NCBI RefSeq assembly: GCF_031195445.1
Contig: NZ_CP133480.1
Span: 1,660,001-1,724,000, forward strand
Source of the DNA: Acuticoccus sp. MNP-M23
GTDB lineage: Bacteria; Pseudomonadota; Alphaproteobacteria; Rhizobiales; Amorphaceae
DNA: 64,000 nt
Reading direction: 5' to 3'
The position numbers and the translations under genes are program-made. Below the pieces are notes generated by a model. It was not told where the DNA came from. It saw nothing but the letters and a program-made list of their open reading frames with translations, and ran no database searches. Shown one piece after another: positions 27,580 to 36,471 of this stretch. Position 1 is the stretch's first letter, and each line of letters opens with the position of its first letter.

Positions 27580-28691
27580 CGCACGCTCCGATCCTGCGCG
27601 CGCCCGTCGCCGCCCGCCCCGCCCCCGTGCGCAAGGACGGGATCATGGCGGGCCTCAAGGCGCGCTATTTCCCGACGCCGCTTCAGGGGGTGGCAACGGT
27701 GGTGCTTGGCGCCCTTCTCATCTGGCTCCTGCCACGGGTGGTGGACTGGGCGCTGGTGCGTGCGGTGTGGTCGCCGGCGGATCCGGCTGCCTGCGCGGCG
27801 GCAACCGCCGGCGCATGCTGGGCCGTGGTGGCGGAAAAATACCGGGTGATGTTCTTCGGCACCTTTCCCTATGACGAGCAGTGGCGGGCAGCGCTGGCGT
27901 GCGTCGTGATCCTCGCCGCCACTGTGCTTTCCGCGGTGCCGCGCTTCTGGTCGGTGTGGCTTTGCGCGGTGTGGGCCGCTGCCTTCGCGCTCACCTTGTG
28001 GCTGATGCTGGGCGGGGCGGGCCTCTCCGCCACATCCACCAGTGACTGGGGCGGCCTGCCGCTGACCCTCCTCCTGTTTGCCGGCACCGTGAGCCTCGGC
28101 CTGCCGCTGGCGCTGGGCCTTGCGCTGGGGCGGGACAGCGCAATGCCCGCCTTCCGCTATGTGTGCATTGCCACCATCGAGCTGTTTCGCGGCCTGCCGC
28201 TTCTGGCGGTGCTGTTCATGGCATCGCTGATGCTGCCGCTCTTCCTGGGCGACGGCATCACCATCGACAAGTTCGTCCGCGCGCTGGTGGGAATGACGCT
28301 GTTCTTCGGCGCCTATGCGGCGGAAATCGTCCGCGGCGGGCTGCAGGCACTCGGCAAGGGGCAGTATGAGGGCGCGCGGGCACTGGGGCTGTCATACTGG
28401 CCGATGATGGGCCTCGTCATCCTGCCGCAGGCGCTGAAGATCGTGGCACCGGCGCTGGTCAACGACATCATCCGCGCGTTCAAGAACACCAGCTTCGTGG
28501 CCATCATCGGCCTGTTCGATTTTCTTGGCGCCACCAAGGCCGCGCTTGAGGACCCGCTGTGGATCCGCTACGCGCTGGAGGCGTACCTCTTCCTGATGCT
28601 CGTCTACTTCGCGTTCTGCTTCGTGATGTCGCGCTATGCGCTGTGGATCGAGCGGCGGCTCGACACCGATGTGCGGCGCCCCGCGCCATGA
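27576..28691 (+). CDS. aapM: Amino-acid ABC transporter permease (AapM type)
   Basis: The 371-residue partner permease has a long N-terminal part with several membrane segments, including LPRVVDWALVRAVWSP, then the conserved ELFRGLPLLAVLFMASLMLP. Its EAA loop is GQYEGARALGLSYWPMMGLVILPQALK. AapM proteins are longer than typical amino-acid permeases, as here. The ATG overlaps the aapQ stop, and the aapP ATG overlaps its own stop, so all parts should be made in balance. Confidence 0.9.
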   Translation: MTHAPILRAPVAARPAPVRKDGIMAGLKARYFPTPLQGVATVVLGALLIWLLPRVVDWALVRAVWSPADPAACAAATAGACWAVVAEKYRVMFFGTFPYDEQWRAALACVVILAATVLSAVPRFWSVWLCAVWAAAFALTLWLMLGGAGLSATSTSDWGGLPLTLLLFAGTVSLGLPLALGLALGRDSAMPAFRYVCIATIELFRGLPLLAVLFMASLMLPLFLGDGITIDKFVRALVGMTLFFGAYAAEIVRGGLQALGKGQYEGARALGLSYWPMMGLVILPQALKIVAPALVNDIIRAFKNTSFVAIIGLFDFLGATKAALEDPLWIRYALEAYLFLMLVYFAFCFVMSRYALWIERRLDTDVRRPAP

Positions 28692-29422
28692 GCGTCATTT
28701 CGGTGAACGGCGTGAACAAGTGGTACGGGACCGGCCTCCATGTCTTGCGCGACATCGACCTCGAGGTCGCGCGCGGAGAAACGGTGGTGGTGTGCGGCCC
28801 CTCCGGCTCCGGCAAGTCGACGCTGATCCGCACCCTCAATGCGCTGGAGCCGTTCGACGAGGGGGCCATTGCAGTTGCCGGCATTGCGCTCGGCTCGCCG
28901 GCGGCAACGCGCGCGGTGCGACGCAAGGCAGGCATGGTGTTCCAGTCCTTCAACCTCTTCACCCACTTCAGCGTTCTCGACAATCTGACCCTTGCGCCCG
29001 AAACCCTCGGGGGTGCCACCCGCCGGACTGCGGAAGACCGCGCGCACGCTCTCCTCGCCCGTGTTGGCCTTGCCGATCAGGCGCACAAGTTTCCGGGGCA
29101 GCTTTCGGGCGGGCAGCAGCAGCGGGTCGCCATTGCGCGCACCTTGATGATGGAACCCGAGGTGCTCCTGTTCGACGAACCCACCTCCGCGCTGGACCCG
29201 GAGATGATCAACGAGGTTCTCCAGCTCATGGCAGCCCTGGCGGCGGAGGGGCACACCATGGTCTGCGTCACCCACGAGATGGGGTTTGCCCGCAACGTGG
29301 CCGACCGGATCGCCTTCATGGCCGATGGCAGCCTTCTGGAAATTGCGCCGCCGGACGCCTTTTTCGGCAACCCGCAGTCGGCGGAGGCAAGGGCCTTTCT
29401 GGCGGCGATGCCGGGGCACTGA
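28688..29422 (+). CDS. aapP: Amino-acid ABC transporter ATP-binding protein (AapP type)
   Basis: The 244-residue ATPase has Walker A (GPSGSGKSTLIR), the Q-loop (MVFQSFNLF), the signature LSGGQQQRVAIARTL, Walker B (VLLFDEPTSALDPE) and the switch His (VCVTHEMGFAR). It powers the AapQM permease pair. It is the last gene of a six-gene run (aminotransferase, gntR, aapJQMP). The next gene is 43 bases away and unrelated. Confidence 0.95.
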   Translation: MSVISVNGVNKWYGTGLHVLRDIDLEVARGETVVVCGPSGSGKSTLIRTLNALEPFDEGAIAVAGIALGSPAATRAVRRKAGMVFQSFNLFTHFSVLDNLTLAPETLGGATRRTAEDRAHALLARVGLADQAHKFPGQLSGGQQQRVAIARTLMMEPEVLLFDEPTSALDPEMINEVLQLMAALAAEGHTMVCVTHEMGFARNVADRIAFMADGSLLEIAPPDAFFGNPQSAEARAFLAAMPGH

Positions 29423-29465
29423 CCGAGGGTGGTTTCCGCCCACGGCTTCGGTGTAGCGTGCCGCA

Positions 29466-29915
29466 ATGACCATCTATATCGACGCCGACGCCTGCCCCGT
29501 GAAGGACGAAACCATCAAGGTTGCCGAGCGCTATTCCGTGCCTGTGGTGATCGTGTCCAATGGCGGCATCCGCCCGCGGCGCGAACCGCTGGTGGAGACC
29601 GTGGTGGTGCCCGAGGGGCCGGATGCGGCCGACATGTGGATTGCCGAGCGTGCCGGGCCGGGCGACATCTGCATCACCGGGGACATTCCGCTGGCCGCGC
29701 GCTGCCTGGAAGGTGGCGCCGCTGCCCTTCGCCACAACGGCGACCCCTTCACCAAGGCCAACATCGGCGAGCAGATGGCCATGCGCGACCTGATGGCCGA
29801 CCTGCGCGCAGCGGATCCCTTCCGGCAGGGGCGCGGCAAGCCGTTCTCCAGGGCGGACCGGTCAAAATTCCTGCAGGCGCTGGACCGGATGGTGCAGTCG
29901 GCGCAAAAAGGCTGA
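29466..29915 (+). CDS. yaiI: YaiI/YqxD family protein (DUF188)
   Basis: The 149-residue protein begins with the family signature TIYIDADACPVKDETIK. Further conserved parts are ADMWIAERAGPGDICITGDIPLAARCLE and GEPF-like NGDPFTKANIGE. The fold is PIN/NYN-like, with Asp residues that could bind metal, but no activity is established for the family. It stands alone between the Aap transporter and trpS. Confidence 0.9.
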   Translation: MTIYIDADACPVKDETIKVAERYSVPVVIVSNGGIRPRREPLVETVVVPEGPDAADMWIAERAGPGDICITGDIPLAARCLEGGAAALRHNGDPFTKANIGEQMAMRDLMADLRAADPFRQGRGKPFSRADRSKFLQALDRMVQSAQKG

Positions 29916-30017
29916 GTTTCGGCGCCCCGCAGGGTGCGGCGCGATCAATGATTGCGTTGGACACGGGTTCGGACCCATAAGGGCGGCGTTTCCTCAAGAT
30001 CCGCGAGCGTTGTTTCC

Positions 30018-31049
30018 GTGACCTTTACCCCGCGCGTGTTTTCCGGCGTTCAGCCGTCCGGCAGCCTCCACCTTGGCAACTATCTCGGCGCGATCCGCCG
30101 GTTCGTTGCCATGCAGGACGACTATCCCTGCATCTATTGCGTGGTCGATCTGCACGCCATCACCGTGTGGCAGGACCCTGCGGACCTGGTCTCCGCGACC
30201 CGGCACGTGACCGCCGCCTACCTAGCCGCAGGCATCGACCCGGCAAAGAGCATCGTCTTCAACCAGAGCCAGGTGTCGGCCCACGCGGAGCTGGCGTGGA
30301 TCTTCAACTGCGTGGCGCGGATGGGCTGGCTGGGGCGGATGACCCAGTTCAAGGAAAAGGCCGGCAAGGACCGGGAGAACGCGTCCGTGGGCCTGTTTGC
30401 CTACCCGACGCTGATGGCGGCCGACATTCTGGCCTATCAGGCCACCCATGTGCCGGTGGGCGAGGACCAGAAACAGCATCTGGAGCTGACCCGCGACATC
30501 GCCCAGAAGTTCAATCACGACTACGGGGCAAGGCTTGCCGAGCTTGGCCACGCGGACGGGCTGTTCCCGATGACCGAGCCGATCATCCACGGCCCGGCCA
30601 CCCGCGTGATGAGCCTGCGCGACGGCTCGAAGAAAATGTCGAAGTCCGATCCCTCGGACAATTCGCGCATCAACCTCACCGACGATGCGGACGCCATCGC
30701 CCAGAAGGTGCGCAAGGCCAAGACCGACCCGGAGCCCCTGCCCAGCGAGACGAAGGGGCTGGAAGGGCGGCCCGAGGCGGACAATCTCGTCGGCATCTAC
30801 GCCGCGCTTGCCGGCACCACCCGCGATGCGGTGCTTGGGGAATATGGCGGCGCCCAGTTCTCGGTGTTCAAGCCGGCGCTGGCGGAGCTGGCGGTGAATG
30901 TGCTTGCCCCGCTGAACGACGAGATGCGGCGCCTTGTGGCGGACCCGGCGCATCTGGATGCGGTGCTGAAGGACGGTTCGGCGCGGGCGGCGGCCATTGC
31001 GGCGCCCGTCTTGGCCGATGTGCGCCGTGTGGTGGGGTTTGTGGGATGA
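30018..31049 (+). CDS. trpS: Tryptophanyl-tRNA synthetase
   Basis: TrpS charges tRNA-Trp. The 343-residue enzyme has [18 protein letters not shown] with the HIGH-equivalent HLGN, the segment MTQFKEKAG, the [13 protein letters not shown]/Trp pocket, and [14 protein letters not shown] with the KMSKS loop. The GTG start gives a normal N-terminus; the longer frame upstream has no family similarity. Its stop overlaps the ATG of a hemerythrin-domain gene. Confidence 0.95.
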   Translation: MTFTPRVFSGVQPSGSLHLGNYLGAIRRFVAMQDDYPCIYCVVDLHAITVWQDPADLVSATRHVTAAYLAAGIDPAKSIVFNQSQVSAHAELAWIFNCVARMGWLGRMTQFKEKAGKDRENASVGLFAYPTLMAADILAYQATHVPVGEDQKQHLELTRDIAQKFNHDYGARLAELGHADGLFPMTEPIIHGPATRVMSLRDGSKKMSKSDPSDNSRINLTDDADAIAQKVRKAKTDPEPLPSETKGLEGRPEADNLVGIYAALAGTTRDAVLGEYGGAQFSVFKPALAELAVNVLAPLNDEMRRLVADPAHLDAVLKDGSARAAAIAAPVLADVRRVVGFVG

Positions 31050-31618
31050 GCGACGCGCTGCACGAGCGCAAGAGCCTGCCGCCGGACCTCGACGTCCTGC
31101 TGCGGCAGTATCCGCGCAAGGAGTGGGCGCGCCACGAAAATCTCGGCGGCATGGCCAAGTTCTGGCTTCAGCGGCATGACATGTTCCGTGCGCTGGGCGG
31201 CGAGCTGCGCAAGGGCACGGCGCGTTTCCAGAATGGCGGGCGCGACCCGCAGGAGTTCTGGCGCTGGTTTGCGCCCCGCGCCTCCACCTTCCTGAGCGAG
31301 CTGCACGGCCACCACCACATCGAGGACGAGCATTATTTTCCCGTCTTCCGCCGCGCGGACAAGCGGTTGGTGCGCGGCTTCGACATTCTGGACATGGACC
31401 ACATCACGCTGGATCAGGAGATCCACGGGCTGGCGGACGATGCCAACGCGTTCCAGCGGGCGCTGTCCAAGCGCGGCGACGTGCGGCCGGCGGCTGACCG
31501 CCTGCACAAGCGCCTCGAAGGGATGCAGACCGGCGTTCTGCGCCACCTGTCCGACGAGGAAGACCTCATCATCCCGGTGATTCTCGATCAGGGCGAACGC
31601 AAGCTCGGCGTCCGCTAG
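31046..31618 (+). CDS. Hemerythrin HHE domain protein
   Basis: The 190-residue protein is predicted to be a four-helix bundle with a di-iron site. Candidate ligands are the His/Glu residues in [33 protein letters not shown] and [13 protein letters not shown]. Such proteins sense or store oxygen or nitric oxide, or help repair iron centres. The ATG overlaps the trpS stop by four bases (ATGA). I see no functional link between the two. The exact role is unknown. Confidence 0.82.
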   Translation: MSDALHERKSLPPDLDVLLRQYPRKEWARHENLGGMAKFWLQRHDMFRALGGELRKGTARFQNGGRDPQEFWRWFAPRASTFLSELHGHHHIEDEHYFPVFRRADKRLVRGFDILDMDHITLDQEIHGLADDANAFQRALSKRGDVRPAADRLHKRLEGMQTGVLRHLSDEEDLIIPVILDQGERKLGVR

Positions 31619-31708
31619 CCGCCGCGCCGCGGGCGCCTGCGGCGGTTGCGCCGGCTCGGAGGGGGCCTAGAGTGGGCCGTTCACGTCGGGCGAAGAGGCG
31701 CATTGTTG

Positions 31709-32719
31709 ATGACACTCCCTGGTGAGACCGCTGGCGCGCCCGTCGTGCTGGTGACGGGCGCTGCGGGCTTTCTGGGCCGCCGGGTGGTGGCGGCCCTTGC
31801 CGGGCACGGCGCCACCGTGCGCGCAGGCGTCAACCGCTCGGCGCTGCCAGCGGACCTTGCGGGCCGCGCGGGCGTGGAGAGCGTCTCCTGCCAGATGGGC
31901 GATGCAGCTTCGCTGCAGGCCGCCGCAGCTGGGGCGGATGCGATTGTCCACGGCGCATATGGCGGCGACCCGTCTGCCATGGCCGACGAGGCGGGACGGC
32001 TTCTTGCGGCGGCAGATGCGGGCGGTGTTCGCCGGATGGTGATGCTGAGCACCATTGACGTGTATGGCGACCGCACCGGCGACATTGTGGAGGGCGACCC
32101 GCCAGAACCGCCCTTGCGGCCCTATGGTGCCGCCAAGCGTGCTGTGGAGGATGCGCTTTTGGCCTGGGTGCAGCGCACGCGGCAGGCGCCCGGAGAGGCC
32201 GCCGCGGCGGTGGCGCTCCGGATCGGCTGCGTGCTGGGGCCGGGGAGTGCGTTGTGGTTCGACGGGCTGGCCGCGCGGATGGCAGCCGGCGGGATCGGCC
32301 CGATGGGCGCGGCCGGCGAAGGCCTTGCCCCCGTGGTGCACGTGGACGATGTGGCGCAGCTTGCGGCGCTGGCAGCGTTGCGACCGGTGACAGGCTTTCA
32401 TGCCCTCAACGCGGTGGCGCCGCCGGAAATGACGTGGAATGCCTACTTTGCCGCGCTGGCGGCCCGCGCCGGTGTGGTCGCGCGGGCGCTCGATGCCCGT
32501 GCGGTGCAGCGGCGGGCGCCGGTGGGCCGGGCCGCCAAGGGCTGGCGCAAGCTGGGCCTGCCGGGTCTTGGGGCACTGGCGGCATCGCCGCGGCCCGGCG
32601 AGCTGGCGCTGTTCGGCCGGAGGGCGCGCTACAGCACGGACGCGGCGGCGGAAATATTCGGCTGGGTGCCGCAGCGCACGGTCGCCGACGCTCTTGACGA
32701 GGCATTCGGCGACCGCTGA
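31709..32719 (+). CDS. NAD-dependent epimerase/dehydratase (extended SDR)
   Basis: The 336-residue protein has the SDR nucleotide-binding motif VLVTGAAGFLGRRVV (GxxGxxG) and a catalytic arrangement MLSTIDVYGD ... YGAAKRAVED with the YxxxK residues. It belongs to the extended SDRs, which include sugar-nucleotide epimerases and 3-beta-hydroxysteroid dehydrogenase-like enzymes. No partner sugar genes are adjacent, so the substrate is unknown. The ATG at 31709 was chosen because the Rossmann motif starts soon after it. It is convergent with secB, ten bases apart. Confidence 0.8.
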   Translation: MTLPGETAGAPVVLVTGAAGFLGRRVVAALAGHGATVRAGVNRSALPADLAGRAGVESVSCQMGDAASLQAAAAGADAIVHGAYGGDPSAMADEAGRLLAAADAGGVRRMVMLSTIDVYGDRTGDIVEGDPPEPPLRPYGAAKRAVEDALLAWVQRTRQAPGEAAAAVALRIGCVLGPGSALWFDGLAARMAAGGIGPMGAAGEGLAPVVHVDDVAQLAALAALRPVTGFHALNAVAPPEMTWNAYFAALAARAGVVARALDARAVQRRAPVGRAAKGWRKLGLPGLGALAASPRPGELALFGRRARYSTDAAAEIFGWVPQRTVADALDEAFGDR

Positions 32720-32728
32720 GGCGGAAGC

Positions 32729-33223
32729 CTAGTTGGTGGCTTCGCCCTGCTGGCGCTTCTGCGCCTCTTCCATGTTGCGGCGGTAGAGCGCCACAAAGTC
32801 GATGGGATCGATCATCAGCGGCGGGAAGCCGCCATTGCGCACCGCGTCGGCCAGAATCTGGCGGGCGAAGGGGAACAGCAGGCGCGGCCCTTCGATCAGC
32901 AGGAAGGGCTGGACGTGCTCGGGCTTCATGTCGCTGACGCGGATGATGCCGGCATAGGCCAGCTCGACCTCGAAGTTGATGGCGTCATCGCCGCCGGCCT
33001 TGGCTTCCAGCGTGATCGTGACTTCGAAATCGGTCGGCGTGAGGCCCTTGGCACCGACGTTGACGCCGATATTGATGGGCGGCTGCTGGTCGCCCTTCTG
33101 CAGGGACATCGGCGCGCGCGGGTTTTCGAAGGAGAGATCCTTCACGTACTGCGCCAGGACGCGCACGCTCGGCTGCTGACCTTCTTGGGTGGCGGCAGGA
33201 TCCGTGGTCGTGCTGTCGCTCAT
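32729..33223 (-). CDS. secB: Protein-export chaperone SecB
   Basis: SecB keeps exported proteins unfolded and brings them to SecA. The 164-residue protein has VLAQYVKDLSFENPRAP, INIGVNVGAK, FEVELAYAGIIRVSD and FPFARQILADAVRNGGFPPL, all standard. It forms part of the conserved alphaproteobacterial block secB / fxsA / timA-mltA-smr. It is separated from fxsA by 110 bases and read in the same direction. Confidence 0.95.
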   Translation of the reverse strand: MSDSTTTDPAATQEGQQPSVRVLAQYVKDLSFENPRAPMSLQKGDQQPPINIGVNVGAKGLTPTDFEVTITLEAKAGGDDAINFEVELAYAGIIRVSDMKPEHVQPFLLIEGPRLLFPFARQILADAVRNGGFPPLMIDPIDFVALYRRNMEEAQKRQQGEATN

Positions 33224-33333
33224 CTTGACTCCATTTGTTTGGCTGGGTTTTTCAAGCAGGAATTGACCGGACGGCTAGCACGCGGCCGGGTATGCGACAA
33301 GCGGTCCGCCCGGCTGGGCCGCGCGGGTCGGGC

Positions 33334-33840
33334 TCAGCGCCCGGGGCCGGAGGACGGGCCGGACCACGGGCTGTCGTCGTCGCCACCCTTTGGCCGGTAA
33401 TCGCCCTGGTCGAGGTCGATGGTGCGGGCGTGAGTCCGCTGGCGGGGGGCACCAGTGCTGCGCTGCGGCGCCTTGCCACGCTCCATCTTCACCGCCCCCG
33501 AAACCTGCCGCCAGATCGACGACCGCACCGCGGGGACGAACAAGAGGAGGCCCACGGTGTCGGTGATGAAACCCGGCGTCAGCAGCAGGATGCCGGCAAT
33601 GGCCACGGTCACCGCCTGGCCGATGGCGCCGGCGGGCACCTTGTTCTGGTCCATGTCGGCCTTGAGCCGTGCGATGGCCGAAAGGCCCTGCCGTTTGAGC
33701 AGCGTTGCGCCGAGAACGGCAGTGAGGATGATGAGCGCGATGGTCGGCAACGCCCCGATGATGCTGCCAACCAGCAAGAATACCGCCACTTCGGCGATTG
33801 GTATGGCGATCAAAATCGCGATTAGAAAGAGTCGGATCAC
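33334..33840 (-). CDS. fxsA: FxsA family membrane protein
   Basis: The 168-residue protein contains the FxsA core: FLIAILIAIPIAEVAVFLLVG as the first membrane segment, then LKRQGLSAIARLKADMDQNKVP and GILLLTPGFITDTVGLLL. A polar C-terminal tail rich in Asp, Arg and Ser follows. E. coli FxsA, when overproduced, affects phage T7 exclusion by F plasmids; its natural role is unknown. The GTG at 33840, preceded by aagagga, is a better start than one 15 codons upstream. It is divergent from timA. Confidence 0.88.
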   Translation of the reverse strand: MIRLFLIAILIAIPIAEVAVFLLVGSIIGALPTIALIILTAVLGATLLKRQGLSAIARLKADMDQNKVPAGAIGQAVTVAIAGILLLTPGFITDTVGLLLFVPAVRSSIWRQVSGAVKMERGKAPQRSTGAPRQRTHARTIDLDQGDYRPKGGDDDSPWSGPSSGPGR

Positions 33841-34084
33841 AACGGTCCTCTTGGCCAGTCCTGACAGGGATATGGGACACACCAAAGTTTTTCACAGCCC
33901 GGGCGATGGACCGCGGGCTGTCCTTTGGCTAGGTTCCCTTTGTCGCGTGGCGGACAGTACCCCTGTTCTGCCGCGCTTTTTGTCTTATTTCTGTCTGAAG
34001 CCTCTGCCTTCGGGCAGAAAACACTGCACAGACTCCGGTGATCCAGCGCGGTCGCTCCAACCCGAGCGGACAGGTTATTAGTGA

Positions 34085-34795
34085 ATGAGTGATTTTTTCG
34101 GCATCGAGAACCTCATCATCCTGGCGATCGCGGTGGCGATCTTCCTGCGGCTGCGAAGCGTTCTTGGCAGGCGCACCGGCAACGAGCGCCAGCCCTACGA
34201 CCCCTACGCGGCCAAACCGGCGGACGCGAAGGATCGTGCGCGCGATAATGTCGTGACCCTGCCGCGGCAGCCCTCCGCCCCGCAGAGCGCCAACGATTCG
34301 ATCGACCTCGATGCCCGCCTGAAGGGCGTCGCCAAGAAAGGCACCCCGCTTTACGAAAGCCTGGGCGCCATCATCACCGCCGACCCTTCGTTCGAGCCCA
34401 AATCGTTCACCCAGGGCGCCTCCATGGCCTACGAAATGGTGGTCACCGCCTTTGCCAACGGGGAGCGCGACACGCTGCGCCCGCTGCTGGCTGCCGAGGT
34501 CTACGAAGGGTTCGACGCGGCAATTGCAGCACGGGAAGCTGCGGTCCAGACCATGTCGACCACGCTGATCGGTATCGAGAAGATCGCGATCACCGATGCT
34601 TCGCTGAAGGGCACCGTGGCGCGGGTGACCACGCGGATCGACAGCCAGATGATTACGGCCAACTACGACAAGGCCGGCGAGCTGATCAGCGGCGACCCCA
34701 ACAAGGTGGTCGACGTGGTGGACGTGTGGACCTTCGAGCGCGATACCGTGGCGGACGATCCCAACTGGGTGCTGGTCGCCACCGAATCGGCCTGA
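34085..34795 (+). CDS. timA: Tim44-like membrane-anchored protein TimA
   Basis: The 236-residue protein has an N-terminal membrane anchor (IENLIILAIAVAIFLRLRSVLG), a charged linker and a Tim44-like C-terminal domain (PSFEPKSFTQGASMAYEMVV, FERDTVADDPNWVLVAT). It is related to mitochondrial Tim44 and is conserved near secB in alphaproteobacteria, as here. A role in membrane-protein handling has been proposed, not shown by this sequence. It is 21 bases before mltA and divergent from fxsA. Confidence 0.88.
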   Translation: MSDFFGIENLIILAIAVAIFLRLRSVLGRRTGNERQPYDPYAAKPADAKDRARDNVVTLPRQPSAPQSANDSIDLDARLKGVAKKGTPLYESLGAIITADPSFEPKSFTQGASMAYEMVVTAFANGERDTLRPLLAAEVYEGFDAAIAAREAAVQTMSTTLIGIEKIAITDASLKGTVARVTTRIDSQMITANYDKAGELISGDPNKVVDVVDVWTFERDTVADDPNWVLVATESA

Positions 34796-34816
34796 GGGCT
34801 GGCGTTCACGCCGCCC

Positions 34817-35905
34817 ATGTCCCCGCTGGCGGGATCCGCGGTGCCGCTTGCCGCAGGCAACGGCCCCGCCCGCGCCCCGGCGGGCGCAGAGTCAGACATC
34901 GTCACATTCGACACGTTGCCGGGTTGGGGCGCGGACGCGGCCGTTGCGCTGCTGGACGGCGTGCGCCGGCACCTGGCGCCCGAAATTCGGGCCCGGCCCC
35001 ATGAGGCGTCGTGGCTGGCCTACGCCGGCGCGCTGCTCGAGCCGGGGGGCGACCCGCTCGCCATTGTCACGCAGCTTTTCACCGCGCGGCGCCTGCGTGC
35101 GGACGGGTTTCTGACCGGATATTACGAGCCGGTGATCGAGGCGTCGCGCACGCCCACCGGCCCGTTCCAGACGCCGCTTTATCGCCGGCCGGACGATCTT
35201 GTCCGCACCCCGCCGCGGCCGGACCTGCCGGGCGACGGCACATTCGCCCGCCGGATACCCGATGGATCGCTGGCGCCCTATTTTGACAGGCCGGCCATTG
35301 CCGCCGGTGCCCTCGCCGGACGCGGGCTGGAGCTTGCCTTTGTGGCGGACCCGGTGGACGCGTTCTTTGCGCAGGTGCAGGGCTCGGCACGGCTGGCGAT
35401 GACCGATGGATCGACCGTGCGCATCGGCTACCACGGCAAGTCGGGCCATCCCTATACTGCCATCGGACGGGTGCTGATCGACCGGGGCGTTCTGCCGGAA
35501 GGCGGCGCCACCATGGCCACCATCCGGGGCGCGCTTGCCGCCGACCCGGCGCTGGTGGCGCCGGTGCTGTCGGCCAACCGCTCGTTCGTGTTCTTTCGGG
35601 AGCGGCCTTCGGTGGACGATGCGCTGGGGCCGGTGGCAGCGGCGGGGCTGCCGCTGGTGCCTTGGCGCAGCCTTGCGGTGGACCGCAGCCAGATCCCGCT
35701 GGGGACGCCTGTCTGGGTGGAAACCGAGGTGCCGCACCATGGTCCCCACCGCGGTGTGATGATTGCCGAAGACACAGGCACCGCCATTGTCGGCGCCGCG
35801 CGGGGCGACGTCTTCTTCGGCAGCGGGCCGGAGGCCGGGCGGATTGCGGGCGAGATGAAAGCGGCGGCGCGTCTGACGCTGATCGAGCCGGCCGTGGCGG
35901 CGTGA
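34817..35905 (+). CDS. mltA: Membrane-bound lytic transglycosylase A-like (no visible signal peptide)
   Basis: MltA cleaves peptidoglycan, forming 1,6-anhydro products. The 362-residue protein has the MltA domain (FLTGYYEPVIEASRTP, FQTPLYRRPDDL) and the 3D domain with conserved Asp and Gly residues (GVMIAEDTGTAIVGAARGDVFFGSG). Unusually, no hydrophobic signal or lipobox is seen in the first 40 residues, and an in-frame TGA just upstream prevents a longer start. Export could use another route or the start of the original gene may be lost. It lies between timA and smr in the typical block. Confidence 0.88.
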   Translation: MSPLAGSAVPLAAGNGPARAPAGAESDIVTFDTLPGWGADAAVALLDGVRRHLAPEIRARPHEASWLAYAGALLEPGGDPLAIVTQLFTARRLRADGFLTGYYEPVIEASRTPTGPFQTPLYRRPDDLVRTPPRPDLPGDGTFARRIPDGSLAPYFDRPAIAAGALAGRGLELAFVADPVDAFFAQVQGSARLAMTDGSTVRIGYHGKSGHPYTAIGRVLIDRGVLPEGGATMATIRGALAADPALVAPVLSANRSFVFFRERPSVDDALGPVAAAGLPLVPWRSLAVDRSQIPLGTPVWVETEVPHHGPHRGVMIAEDTGTAIVGAARGDVFFGSGPEAGRIAGEMKAAARLTLIEPAVAA

Positions 35906-36471
35906 CCCGCCGTCCGCTGAAGCCCGGCGACCGTGCCCTGTGGGAGCGAGTGGCCCGCACCGTGACGCCGCTGAAGACCGAACGCCAGCTGGCGCCCAAG
36001 ACCCCGCCCGCCATGCCGCTGAAGCCGCCGGAAGCCTCGCCCGCCCCGCCCAAGATGCCGGCGCCGGCCAGTCCTGCCGTGCAAAATGCCGGCAAGCCGC
36101 CGGCGCCGCGGGTCTCCGATCGCACGATCGGTGATCTCGACCGCAAGGAGCGCCGGCGTCTGGCACGCGGCGCTGCAGCCATCGAGGCGCGGATCGACCT
36201 GCATGGCATGACGCAGGACGAAGCCCATGCGGCGCTGAACCGCTTCGTGATGAGTTCGCAGGCGTCCGGCAGGCGCGTGGTGCTGGTGATCACCGGCAAG
36301 GGCCGGGGCGGCGAGGGCGCGGGAATCCTGCGCCGCGCCGTGCCGCACTGGCTCACAGGCCGCGAGCTGGGCCGCCTGGTGGTGGGCTACGGCCCCGCCA
36401 GCGCGTTGCATGGCGGCGACGGCGCGCTCTATGTGCGGCTCCGGTCGAAGGCGAAGGTGCGGCGACCCTAG
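35902..36471 (+). CDS. smrA: Smr domain protein
   Basis: The 189-residue protein has a Pro/Ala/Lys-rich N-terminus and a C-terminal Smr domain: RIDLHGMTQDEAHAALNRFV with the conserved DLHG, then VLVITGKGRGGEGAGILRR with TGKG, and ALHGGDGALYVRLR. The Smr fold is linked to MutS2-type nucleic-acid nicking and recently to ribosome rescue; the activity here is not known. The GTG overlaps the mltA stop. Its own stop shares CTAG with the convergent gene. Confidence 0.88.
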   Translation: MTRRPLKPGDRALWERVARTVTPLKTERQLAPKTPPAMPLKPPEASPAPPKMPAPASPAVQNAGKPPAPRVSDRTIGDLDRKERRRLARGAAAIEARIDLHGMTQDEAHAALNRFVMSSQASGRRVVLVITGKGRGGEGAGILRRAVPHWLTGRELGRLVVGYGPASALHGGDGALYVRLRSKAKVRRP

